The translations under genes and the position numbers were made by a program. Below are positions 1-13,200 of a DNA stretch of 64,000 bases, piece after piece. The notes under the pieces were generated by a model. It ran no database searches. It was not told the origin of the DNA and worked only from the letters and a program-made list of their open reading frames with translations. Source of the stretch: Numida meleagris (lineage: Eukaryota > Chordata > Aves > Galliformes > Numididae). Location of the stretch: contig NC_034424.1 of assembly GCF_002078875.1 (NCBI RefSeq), positions 6,184,793 to 6,248,792 on the forward strand, read 5' to 3'. The number at the start of each line of letters is the position of its first letter. Within the stretch, counting starts at the first letter, position 1.

Positions 1-116
1 CGAAATCAGAAGAATGACTTCTGTTTGTGATTGCATTCCCTGTAGTGACATTTGTTTCAAACCTTCCCATATTTCGCTACAAACCACACATATACCTGAG
101 AAAAATCCCTAAGTTT

Positions 117-165
117 TATATATACATATATACATATACACATAAATACATAAATAAATAAAATT
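117..165. repeat. AT-rich low-complexity repeat (TATACATA/AAATA)
   Basis: The stretch mixes TATACA and ATAAATA units for about 50 bases. It is low-complexity intronic sequence. Confidence 0.8.
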
Positions 166-3100
166 TGCATCTCTTGGAGAAACTGTGTTTTATAGAAGTG
201 GCTGTCAGACACATATGATAGAATTTTCACTGCAATATTAGCAAATGCATGCATATTTGCTTTCTTTTAAGTTGCATGGTACTTTGCCCCCCATCATTAT
301 ATTATTTCTCCCTTGCAGCTAACAAGGGATTTGTCTGTTATGATAAAACTCTGGCTGTTCTTTTGAAAAGAGCAATGAGCAGGCAACCAGGACACTCCCA
401 CAGTTTCATCTCTGCACACTAAAGTAAGCAAAAGAGAAATTATACTTCCTTAATTGTTATTTTTAAGCTTGTCTCAGATAATGAGGCCAGTTTGGAAATT
501 TTTTTTTCCCCCAAACAATGTTTGATCATTTTAGAATAGCTGAATTCTCAACTTGGCCAAAACAGCATCAATAAACCACAAGAGCAGAGTCTCCAATTTA
601 TTTACTCATTGGTTTTCCTCTTGTTGAACTGAGCTGCAGGCTTTTCAATTAATAAGAAAGCTAGATGTTGTGCTTTTGCTCTACTTTACAACTTAATTAG
701 GACACTTTGTTCTATTATTTTAAACATTTATCCCCCCCATCACTTTCCAGTTTACGAGATCACTTAAACAACAAATATCTATCCACTGAGGGAACATGGG
801 CTACCCCCATTTCATTCTTTTTTTTTTTTTTTAATCCCACTACAAAAGTTATTCCATCCATTCCTGATCTCCCTGATCCGACTAAAATGTGAAACTAATG
901 AGCTCGCACTTCTGTTAAAAGCCCCTTGCATGCAACTGATCTTATTTGCATTGCATTGGGATGCACAGTGCCAGTGCCTCCTCTGGTCAATACCCATGTG
1001 ATGGGCAGCGCTCTGCAGACATGACCTTGCTTTTCCTTAGGTCTCTTTATCCAGGGAATTGAAGAACAAGTTCAGACATGTATGTACTTGATAAAACAGG
1101 AGGAAAAGCATGGATACATTTCCCTGCTGGTCTTAATGCTTTGTCTTCTCTACATCTTTTATTCTATTGTCTTTGGATACATACTTTTGCTGAAAGCGCT
1201 GTTTTAATTAGTGTTAGATTTCAGCCTTAAACTGCCTGCATCCCACACTTTTCTTCCACGAACATTGAAGTTCTGCTGATGAATGACTGCATCAAGGTTC
1301 CCTCTTTCCAATACTGCTTGCAAGCCTTTGGCTTTTTACCGTGCAGAGATAGCAAATCTGGCACTTCCAAGGAATTGGTCAAAACTTCAGCATCTGCATC
1401 CTCACTGCCAATAAAATCATCTATACTGTACAAAGCCTCTGCAAAAGCCACTCCTCCTCCTCCTGGTTTGATTTTTTTTTTAATTTTTATTTTTTAAAGT
1501 GTTTTAGAATTTATTAAATAGATACATTCCCACGTTCATTGGATAATGTCAACACAAAGTGGCATCGTGCAGCCAACAGGCTCCGAGGCTCAAAGAGGTG
1601 ATCGTAATCTGGGGCTACGCACTACACTACCTTATTTATGTCTTCTGAAGAGATCAATATTTCATGCTAAAAATGCTTATTAAAACATTCAGGTGTTCTG
1701 AAGGATTTGAATTTAAGTGTTGATTTCAAATGACAGTGTTTCCTGAAATATAATTAAGTGGAAATAAACTGGCATTTCACTGGATGTGCAACTACGACCC
1801 ACGCGCATAAAAGCATCCCAAAAAGCAGGATGAAATTATTACATTGCAATCTGCATCTAAAGGACAGAATAAAAACACAGGCAGCAGCAAAGAGCACTAT
1901 TTTCAGGTAGCCTTGAGCTCAAGGTAGTAGTTGGTACCAAGGCAGTCACATTCAATGATACAGAAGTGGCATCACTCCACTTGATATATTCACAATGTGC
2001 ACTCACTTTGTGGACGTCATTACAGCTTCAAGAAACAAGAAGTGCACTGGACCAATATCTGACAGAAAACCTAAGTTCTTCTTTGAGAAAAGGATTCTCC
2101 TTGCATAAGGCAAACAATCTGCAGCAGGGAGGAGCCACCATTAAAACTCAACACTGAATAAGGACTCTATTCCTATCTTCCCTAGTGCTGCTGTGCTCCC
2201 TCAGAAGCCACCAGAACTTTGAACTGAAGGCGCTGCTGTTGTGCTGAGCTTATTATTTTCTAAAGCCCCAGACTAAATCTTTTGTGTCGGGGGCTCAGGT
2301 GGCAGCTATGTCAGGATAAAGAACTGCATGCTGCCTCGCTGACAGGGGATGCTCAGGTGCTTAAATAAGAAATGTGAAGGTACTTGAAAACTAAGTGGTA
2401 GAATGAAGGGCTGGAATCAGCTACAGAAAGCCCCTTCAAATTGCCAGCCAGCATGCCAGAGTTTGCAGCACTGCGGTTGGGCTCTGCCACTATAGCAAAC
2501 AAGCTACTTTGAATAAAGAAATGGATGTTCTCCTTCACTAAAACATCTCCAGTGTGCAACTCATGCAAATCCAACCAGCCCAAGGTGTGCAGCCAGGCGC
2601 AGGTAGGAAGGCAGCCAAAAACACCTGGGAGCAAGCTCCTCCTCCTGAAGAAGCTTCACTGAACAGGTTCTCCAGCTGAAACAACATTACACATCAGCTA
2701 GGAACCGTAAATTAAAAGATTTTTGGGGGTTTTTTTTTTTTTAAATTCTTCAGAATAGCCATTTATGACTTACAGCATGGACTTCTGAAATAAAGCTCTA
2801 GATTTAAACAAAATAAGTACTCTGCATTTAGTAAGGACGTTTACATGGGAAGCTGGATAATCGTACATCTGCAGTCCTTGTCATTGCCGAGTCCTACATG
2901 TATTTTACTACATTAATTTGTGCGATGCATTATAAAAAGTTGCAAAATACAAACAAAATTTAAAATATTAGACCCCCAGCTTTAGTGATTTTTGCATGTC
3001 TCTCCTTCAAAGGATCAATCTGTGATCGATGAAAAATTCCAGTTTGGAAAAATCGGGTTAAAAGAAATGTCAAGCTAGACTTACAAAACCCAGGCATTTA

Positions 3101-4221
3101 TCAAAGTGTTAGCCAAATTATTTCTTTAGACTTCAAGGAGTTAAGTTATGAATGCTTTCAGGAATGAACAAAGAATCTATCAGGTTTGATTGATAAAAGT
3201 GTAGCTTTTAACTAAGACTGAAAAAACTGAAGAGTGGCAACATTTTTCCCAGAATAATATGCTTCCTCTGCTTTTTCTCAGCACTGTGCACATAAATCAA
3301 AGAAATGTTAAAGAGGCCCATACATCACTGGCTGGCATTTCTAAACTATTTACAAAATCTGTAATAGTCAAGAGGATGGAATATATAGAAGTGTGACCAG
3401 AAAAGTTACTGCAAGAAAAAAGGCACTTCTACCATCCCAGCAGGGTCAATTAAGGCTGGAAACAACTCTCCTGATGGTACTATTCTAAATACTAAACCAA
3501 ACCAATCCTGATGATGCACGGTTACGAGAAGCAAACAAGACCAAATATTAGCCAATACTGGGAGAACGTGGATTGGAGCAATATGCCTGTTCCGTGATTA
3601 AGCACATGGTTCTGAAAATAGATGAAGCAAATGATCTAATAAGGCTTAAAGCATAGACAAAGGCAGGGCTGATTCTGCAGCTGCCAGAAGAGCCCCCAAA
3701 ATATCAATAACTCCAGCGCTTAGCTGCATTTCCATCCCATTTTCACACCCTGACATCTGAGCATACAACAGGCTTCTACAGATGAGGTTTTCCTCAACAA
3801 CTTTTGCAAATGAGAATCTCATCTCCTCCTCTGAAAGGAAAGGCATGGATTATGGAAAGTTTATCTGTCCATCTGTTGAAGATGTCACACTCTGACTAGA
3901 GAGTGCAGAAAGCAGAGAGCTGTTTTACAACCAAATCCAAAACTTACTGTAGTCAGAACTGGTGTAAATGCCATATGCTTTGCAAAAACACCTCTTTTGC
4001 TATGCTTTTTTTTTTTTTTAAACCACAGCACAAAGAGTTCAAAAGCTGCTGTAATCTTTATTTCTGAAAATAGATCACATATCCTCATCTTCCACACTCG
4101 GGGTAAGCTAACTGATCAGAAAAACAGGGAAATACTACAGTGTGCAATGAAAGCTAGAAGAGACGAGCTCTCCTGCGAGAAGGCAGTTTGCAAGGGATGG
4201 CAGCAGCTTGCACAGCCCCAA

Positions 4222-4259
4222 GTGGGATCAGGAGGGAACAGTGGGACCAGGAGGGAACA
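4222..4259 (+). repeat. 19-bp tandem duplication
   Basis: GTGGGATCAGGAGGGAACA is followed immediately by GTGGGACCAGGAGGGAACA, one mismatch in 19. It is a small local duplication in MED27 intron 2 with no evident function. Confidence 0.85.
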
Positions 4260-7200
4260 GGCACTGGGACACAGCTCAGAGCAGCTCTAGAGCTTCCTCT
4301 GCCCATGGAGATTTCCAGTACGAGTGTTTCAGGTGAAGCCAGTGGGACCTCAGAAAAATCTTTAGGATTAAAATGAATGGAATATACCTCGTATTATTTT
4401 CATGGGAGTTTATAATGATATTGTAATTAACTCAATCACACCACATGATTAATCGTCTTTAAAATGCTCCTAGTCATTCATTACAGGCCTAATTAAAATT
4501 CTCTTCTGGTGCTGAGCCAGCAAGAAATACGAAACCACTTGCTAACTACCCATACATATCTGCTATTATCTATTCTCTTCAGCACAGTATCTGTTCCCGC
4601 TGTTCAGGTTTGTTTTTCTTTTTCAAAAGAAAGAATGTATCAAAGACAGCAATAAAAATGGTCAAGACAGCACTTCAACACCTGCACCGGCATACCAGCT
4701 CACTACAGCTAACCAGTTTATTTCTGGTTTCTCTGCAACAGTTCAGGACTTCTACAATAGCAGATGCCTTTCCTCCCACACATCAATTAATTTGCAAATG
4801 CACTCAGGTTGTAGAAATAATGAAGTGCTGAATGCTTTCCTATTGGCAAGCCTTGCTGTCAGGAGGTGGATGCTGTGGGCGAGGTGCTAAAATGCGCTGC
4901 AGCTATATGCACGCCAAAGGAAAGACACGTCACATGAAACTTGGTTGACAGCTAACAGGGCACATCAATTATTTTATTTACCCCTCTCTCACTGGCACTG
5001 AAAGGAAGAAGCCCTCTCTGGAAAGCTCTAAATTGTATTTATCTAGATGTTTATGGCATAGCCTTTTATTGTGAGGTCTGAGCTTTCGCGCTGACCAATT
5101 AAACACTCCATATTTCAAGGCTAACATACAGGAGGAGAGAAGCAGGGCTCTTTTAATGTATTGTTATATATGCTAAGAAAAAGCATTAAAAATTGCTAAG
5201 GCTACAAACGAAGCATTCAATAAGCAGGCAATCCCTATGCTCATGGTCAGCACTGACTTCGATTACACACTTCTTCCCAAAGGACCTCAAACCAGCACCA
5301 TGCTCAGGATCACACGGATACACAAGCAGTTACTCAGCACCCACTTTCACGCACAAAATGGTATTGACAGTATCACACGCAATGCCCACACTCATCTTCT
5401 CAGATGTCTTCTACGATATTCTCCTGCTTTATCCGACTTCTTTGCAAAGATTATTAAGTTTACCTTCTGAATTCTTATTCTGCTCATGCTGCGTGTGGTG
5501 CTGAGCAATCTCAGATTTTTAGGAGCGCTGAACGATTTACCACTTTGTACATCTGCAGCAGGGCTCCCACAAACTGTAACGGTTCTTCAAAGCTGCCCAA
5601 AGAGGCTTTAAGTTGGGTTGTGAGCAAGGTTAACTCTTTACCCCTCGCTTCTATCACTTGAAATAAAGGAGCAGATCACCATTACTTTTCGTCTTGATCA
5701 GCCACTAATTGGCACCGAAGCACCAAAGCACACCTTGCTAGCTACGCGTTGAAAGTAAGTTATAAACTGAGATTCCAAACTTTCAGTTCTGCACCCTGGA
5801 GGACAGCAGGTTCTCACAGATACAGACCCTTCTCATTTAAAGTCTCACATTAGAAGGAATATAGTCACTGAGCCCAGGAGAGACCAAAACAAAGGTACAT
5901 TATGGTTAAGAGCCCGGACAGCTGGAGTTGGCCCTTGGCACAAGCTTCTGAGGAAACACTAAGTCAGCCTAACAGAACCTTTGTGAGTATTCAGCCCTGC
6001 TTCGTACCCACTGTAAGCTACCTGTGTCTTGACAATGTAGCCAACACAGCTAGAAAAAACAGAATACACAAGTGCTCACCTCTGAAGTCTTCCAAGACAC
6101 AATCTCAAAGAATCCCTCTCCCATTGTTCCAATGCTTACTTACCACAAGAGTTTAAACCAAACACCTCAGCTGCAGTTTGAAAAGAACTTCTATTTTCAA
6201 TTACTTTCTTTTTTTAGGCTTTCCTTGCCAAAATGAAGAACCCTCTTATCTCTCCCCCAGCAGTAAAGATGCTAGTACAAAACAAGCGAGACATCCATTA
6301 CCTTTTATGAGTAATATAAATTCAACCTGTTTGATCATACAGAGGGAGCACAGGAATCCAAACGCTTTTGATCAGTTCTCATGTCGCCCAACCAGAAAAC
6401 CCAGATTTAACAGGCTCCTGAACAAATGGCAACAAAACAGTTTTGCAATTAAAGCAAGGCTTAAAATCTTTTCCAAGCTTTAATAACTGAAAACGTTATT
6501 AGTAAAGGTGCTAACAGGTAAGGAAATTTGCTGTTAAAAATAGATGATTTTCTGCTTTTAAAATATGCGATTTTCAAGCTGACCTTGTAGCTTTTAAATT
6601 TTTATAGCATCTTCAGTTTCAATTTGAGATTTTCATATGGGGTAGGCAAGCCTTCTTATGCTCTATATTAAATGCGAGACACCTCCTTGGCATGATCTGC
6701 AATATTAATAATATAACAGTACCAATTTCAGGAGCAGCAACGTAGCATCAGCACATGCATACCTACATGAATGGAAATCTAACCACGTATATCATGGAAA
6801 TCTGTCATACATCACTGAAAAAAAAAAAAAACCCAAGTCTAAGATAGCTCAAATATAATTTGAGATTTTCTTCTTTGCCATACAAACGCATGACCTTGTC
6901 GTGCTTCACAAGGTAACACCAATGTATCTGATGCAAGAAAACATATGCTTCTCCTTACTGGATTCAAAATAGGAGTAGAGAGGAGAGAGGATGATACTCA
7001 GGGCCAAGCCCCAGCTTCTGAGGAGCAGACTTGCAGCTGTCAGTGTACTCAGCACAAACATCCCACACCAACAAGCCCTGCAACATTCATGCAGCTAACT
7101 GCCCCAACAGAGACTGAAATGCTACGTTTTGCAAACAATAAACACCACCAATTTCTAGTGTAGCTAGAAATTTGCACTGGGGTTATCAGAAGGGCTTTGA

Positions 7201-10200
7201 GACTGAGCTGTTTTTAAGTTGTCGTGGGAAAGGATTAAAACCACTGGAAAGCCTGAATGATTAATTTTTATGGACTTCAAAAGAGGTTGGCATGCATTTG
7301 ACTCTTCACGGATCAGCAGCCTCGCAGGCACTCCTCACTAACCTAATTAACACTGAACTCTCTACCATGGAGCACAGACATTTCAGCTCTGCATCGAGCT
7401 CTGGACATACCTTATTTTTATATATCCTGAACATCGCTAAGGAAAATCTCACAAAATCAAAATGCAGCATTTCACCAGTGCCCCAGTTTAAGGCTCCAAC
7501 TAAACAGTCCTCTCACTGCTACGCAGACTTCATCAATAATGAAGTGAAAATTGCTAATGTTATTCCATTACTTCAGGTGACCACCATAAAAAAGGCATAA
7601 TAAATTAGTCAGGACATTACCTACATCCCTCTCAACGCTTATTTTATCAAGCCAACAATTTAGCAACATGAACGACTGACAATTCATTCAACTGCAAGCA
7701 TTTGCCCGAGTCATTAAAGAAAATAAAAGAGCAAGTAAAACTTATAAATGGTGCTGAGAGCTGAAGGCTTACTTCTGGCAGACTAAGCAAACAGGAACAA
7801 TCGAAAGCCAGGGAGCAGTTTGTAATTTATACTATTGAGCCTAATGCTTGGACAGTAAGGAAACAGATGGCTCTGCAATATGGGGATTGCTCCACGAGAG
7901 CCATCGGCACGGGGACACTGCAGTGATGCAGTAGCATTGGTTTGTCTGGTTGTTGCAACAGCCACTGCAAACTGAATTGCATTGGTTCTGGATATTTAGA
8001 AAAAAAGTATTTAGTAGTTCAGTAAGCTTGTACTCCTTGGTAAGACTTGGTTTAGTTCAGTTTTTCTTGGACTGAGCTGCATAGCTCTGTGAAATATATG
8101 CGTGCAAACTGGCCAGCACCAGCAGCATTCCTCTTCCCATCCTGTCCCCCTCCCCGTAATCCCACATCACACGGAATGGCTGTGAGTGTCAGCTACTCAG
8201 TTCTACTTTTAGCTCTGCCTTAAATAAAAATGCACTGAGCGAGAGCTGCATAATGACGGCTCACAATCACGGTGCCGGTACAGCCTGCAATTGGGCAGCA
8301 TCACCAAGCTGTGGGGTTTTCAAGTTTTGTTCTTCTTTCTGGCAGACTTACTTAACCGGGGAGAACAAAACCAGTGTTTGCCAAGGGAGGTTTCCAGCCA
8401 CAAGCTGGAGCACACAAGCAGCTGGTTATGGATGGAAGTCCCACTCTGGACCTGAGGACATGCTCAGAGCCAACCGACCTGCAGTGCGGGCAGCTCTTCC
8501 AGCCAGCCTGCAGCGGAGTCACAGGGCAGAGATGCAGCAGCAGCAGGACACCCATCAGCAATAAAGCCAACCAGCTTAATTTCCACCAGAGGAGAAAGAT
8601 AGACTACAAAGAGAAAAATACATTAATCACAAAGCTTTCCATAGTTCACATCTCCTGAAATACACAGGGGAAGGCATAAGCTGGGCAGCATTCTGAAAGA
8701 AGTCAGCATTAAAGCACAGCTGACAGCACTTCTGTCTAGTTTGTAGAAGAAGCATGAAGGCACAAGTTGGTACTGCTCTCAGTCAGCAACCAATATGAAT
8801 GCTCCTTAAAGTAACTCATCTTAAGGAATTCAGAACACATTTCTCTTCTGGAGCTGATAGGACAACAAGCATTAGAGCAGAGCCTGGAGAGCAATGCCCA
8901 GCACGCAGAGTCACTGCACTATGCCTACCATGCCAGCTGCCACCAGCACTGCTCCGCTCCAGAAAGCAAGTGATTAAGTTTGATTAAATACCTACTTTGC
9001 TCAAATATTCTCAGTTTTTCTTTCCTTTTTCTAACTTTATGTTGGCAAATGACAGCTCTTATATTAAACTGTTTTCATTCACAACAGTATCCTGCTGGCA
9101 GGACTACCAAACTCAGGAAAGAACCCTGTGATTGGAAGGGAAAAGAAGAAAAAAGCATAAATAAAAATCAGCACTGTACTATCGTACTCTTAATGATTAT
9201 TCGTTACTTTTTCTTTTGTTCTTTAAATCTTGCAAACTTCCTTCCACAAAGCATTCTCTTATGACCTGATGACTCCCTGAAATCTGGGAACTTTGTGAGC
9301 AGATGATGAACGCTTGTTTTCAACCTCTTTGAAGTCCCCTGGAGCGTCCTTCTAATGCACTGATCAGAACAACACGTGACTGCGTGCAGGAAAAGAACAA
9401 TCACATTTCCAGTAGCCTACGAGCACTTCTTCCATGCTTTAGAAAATTCACTGTTTCCTAGGTACCCTTTCATTGAAAGCTGGCATCAACAGGGGTTAAA
9501 GAAAGAAAGAAATGTAAGCAGCTTGCAAGAAAACAAAAACCAAACCAGTCAAGCCAAGGCACTGCAACCTCATCAGCCACCAAGAAAGTCACAAAGCATT
9601 TGCTGCTGCTCTGATGTGACCATGCAAGCCTCTGAAAACTTTCACTGGTCCATTACTTATTTAGAAAATATTCTTCCCTTATCTACCACGAGAGCAGTGA
9701 ACAGGAGACATTAGCTATCCAGATCTTAGATTGTGGCTGACAAAGCAGAATGTACACCAACATTAGCAGGCCACCACCTCCAAGAAAGGCCACCTCAAGT
9801 GAGTGCACAACCACGTCCCTCAGTCCACCCAGGCACATCCTTCAGCTGCTGCTGTATGTCAGTGCCTATTTTAAAAGCAGGTCATGGATGCTTACAGAAA
9901 AGCTACAGATCCCTGATTCCTATACATACAGGAATGACTGCATATTACAAGGTAGCACGTATGAAAACGCACTAAGGACAGTACTTTGTGAGCTAATGTG
10001 GACTCCTGCAGTTCTACAACAAATAACTTCCATAAAATGGTTAATATTCCCCACAACAGATACTTTTGAGAGGTGGGTTTTTCTAATGTCATCTTTCAGG
10101 TTAACAAAACCCTCACTGTGGCATGACCACTTGCATATCATCATCAGATACACAACACAGCATCCTCTGATCCAGGAAGAGTTTCCCTGCTGCTGACATG

Positions 10201-13200
10201 TGTTCTGTTTTGACACCTTTTCTCCTGTTGCTCCATGAAAGATGCACACAGAAGAGTAAGCTTATCTGTACAGGAACATAAAATAAATCATCAGGAGGGA
10301 AAAACCTCTAACAATCACAAACGTGTTTTGCTTCATCAAACTAAATCTCCTTCTTGCCTCCATCAATCCCTCTTCCCCATGAGGATTCTTTTTGCTTTCT
10401 TGCAAGAGAAACACATGATATCCAAGCCCCTGGATGTCCCACATCCCTACTTTTCCTCTGCTATGGCGGAGCAGTCGTCTTGTTCATGATGCTGCAAAAC
10501 TTCACAAGAAATTTATTCATGTCTCTATGCAGATATGTCTTCCGTGTCTTTTTCATGGAAATCTGGCTTTGAAATGGCACTTTTACCAAGCAGAATTCCA
10601 AACTTGCCTTGCCACTACAGACTACTATATAATACCAGGCTGTGACATAAATGGATGTTCTTCTGATTCCCCACAATCAAATATCTCCACTCTCTGTTCC
10701 ACCTGTGTGCATTTTAAAGGAACAATATCATCTCCTGGATGCATCCACTCTGACAACTATGTTGCAGCTTTCCTCATAGCCTTCCTCTACAAGAAAGGGA
10801 TTTGTTTTTCCCATTTACATGGAGTGTAGCAGAGTCCTTCCATCTGCTTCCCATCTTCCAGAAGGAAGGGATCAGTTTGAAGGACACAAAACTAACCAGC
10901 TCCCTCATCGACAAGGCAAAGCAGGCTCATTGACCTATGCCCTTTACATATTGATGCTCTAGCTGAGTGAATTAAGGCGTACAGGGGGAAAGCAAAGAGC
11001 ATCAGAAGCAGGTATAGGACTCAGAAAAGCATAGCAGCAATTTTCTATCTTCTTCAATCTTCCTGAAATGTGATTACAGTTGACCTTTAAATCTAGTGGA
11101 TCAACCAATCGATTCTGCTGAACAACCCCGCATATGCGATCTAAGAGCATCCCCATACTTAAAAAACTTTCCGTGGTTGCCTGGCACAGTCATTTTATTT
11201 TGCTGTAAAAGTTGCTAAGATTTGTCTCAATTGATTTTACTTGCAAGAAAAACACAACATCAGAAACTGCAGCATCAGCAGACACTAAAGGTCTTTGCTT
11301 CTCACAGGATGAATGCAATATCAATAGTTATTAGGATGTATTCATACAAGGTACACAAGAGGGATGGAGAGAAGATGCCAGTAATCTCACTTAATCCTAA
11401 CACAACCCCAAGTCAGGTTCCTTAGACTGTGGGAAAAAAGATTCAAGGAAAGCGATAAACGTTCCGAAGTATCTGCCAGGCAAAACGTTGAATTTGGAAT
11501 GGAAAACATATTTAACAGCTCTTTAAGTAGCAAAGCTTTCGTGTCATGCTAGATGTCAGGTTTTATTTCAGCTGATAAAACGTGCCTTAACAAATAACCC
11601 AAGAGAGGCTTCACGAAGGTATTAGTCCGCAGAGGGCTCAGAAGCGAGATAGCAACCAGCAGCGACCTGCTCCTCGCACACAGCAGTCTCTCTGATTACT
11701 CCAAGTCCTCATTCTGGAGCACAATTATTTGACAGATGGGAAACAAAACCACGCAAAATGAAGTGAGCTGTGAAATCCATCCAGCAAGCCACGGAGAAAG
11801 GAAAGGAGAGGGCAACTCTAGTGTCCTTCCAGTGCCATTAGCAACACTGCTACCCTTGAAACCTTCACCCTTCCCACCAGGAAGGGCGCACGCTATCGTC
11901 GTACACTTGTGTTCACACTGACCACTTGACAGCAAATTCTTTCACGCAGAAAGCTCCTAACTGTGCTCCACACTACACGTTAGGATCTCATGACGGAGCT
12001 TACCCATCAGATCTGAGATCTCCCAAGTTTCTATGCTCAGCTCTGGGAGGCGCACCCTGCAGAAGGGAAAAAAGGCACCGAGCAAACTGAAAATGCTACA
12101 TTGAAAATTCTGAAAATATAAGATCTGACTCCAACGTAAAACTGAAGCATAAGGCAAGCCAGAAAACTTGCTAAGGCTGAGTGCAGAGACAACTGCAGAG
12201 AAAACTCTAAATAGAACCCAGCTGAAAGCATATGGATAGGGCAGGGAACGTTAGAATGAAAACCTAAGCAATGGTAAAACACACAGCAATGTTATTTATT
12301 TATTTTTTTTTTAAAGTCACATATGGACAGAAGCATAGATCCAACCTCAATAAGAGATAACCCTGGGGGGACGGAGAAGCTATTATTCCTTGAATGCTGC
12401 TTATTTGATGCAAAAGTGGCATTTTCTCTGAATTAAGAAATACTTTAACACAAAGAAGAGCCAATTTCTGAAATAAGGCCGAGCCCAGTAACACTGCTGT
12501 AGCTGAGAATGTCATGATTTCCATCAAAAAACTGTTTTGCAGAGATCAGGAACAGCTGTTTCAAACCAAATTAGACTAAAACTGGAAACAAGCTGTCAAG
12601 ACCTCAAAAATATATTTTCCTACATAGAAGGATGTCTTTGATTCAGCTGTTTTATCGTGGTGGTCAGCCAAAAGAGGGAAGTCAAGTCACACTCTCAGAT
12701 TGCAGACGCTGTTGCAAAGACACTCATCTTAAAACTGAGTTGCTCTTTATGTAGATTTATTCCTCTGAGCGTTTGGAATAGGAAAAATGTCAAACAGCTC
12801 ATATCACAGATTCCTGAATATTTTCAAACCATGGGCAGCTTCAAACAGTTTAAAAGACACTGGAGGACTCTTTCTGCTCCAGTCCACATTCGTGGCATTT
12901 TCAGTAGCAGTCACAGGATGCTGCAATAAGGAAAACAGAATAAATCGCGGTTGACATGAGAAGATTACCATAATTCACTTGAACCCAACATTGGTGAATA
13001 ATAGCACACACACCGGGTTTCTTTTCATGCATGCCTGCTGATCCTGGGAGGCTTTCACCGAGTATTTTCAACATCGATTTCCACAGGAATTGCAGTTTCA
13101 TATAATGAGAAGTAAACACATCTATTTTAGAATATGCTGTAAAATGTCACATCCAGATATAATTAATTTGTGTCTAATATCCCACAAAACATACAGAGCA

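Noticed and set aside
9730..10830. Cluster of 130-150 codon frames on both strands
   Set aside because: The frames overlap on opposite strands and none resembles a known protein. A decayed transposon is possible but I could not name one.
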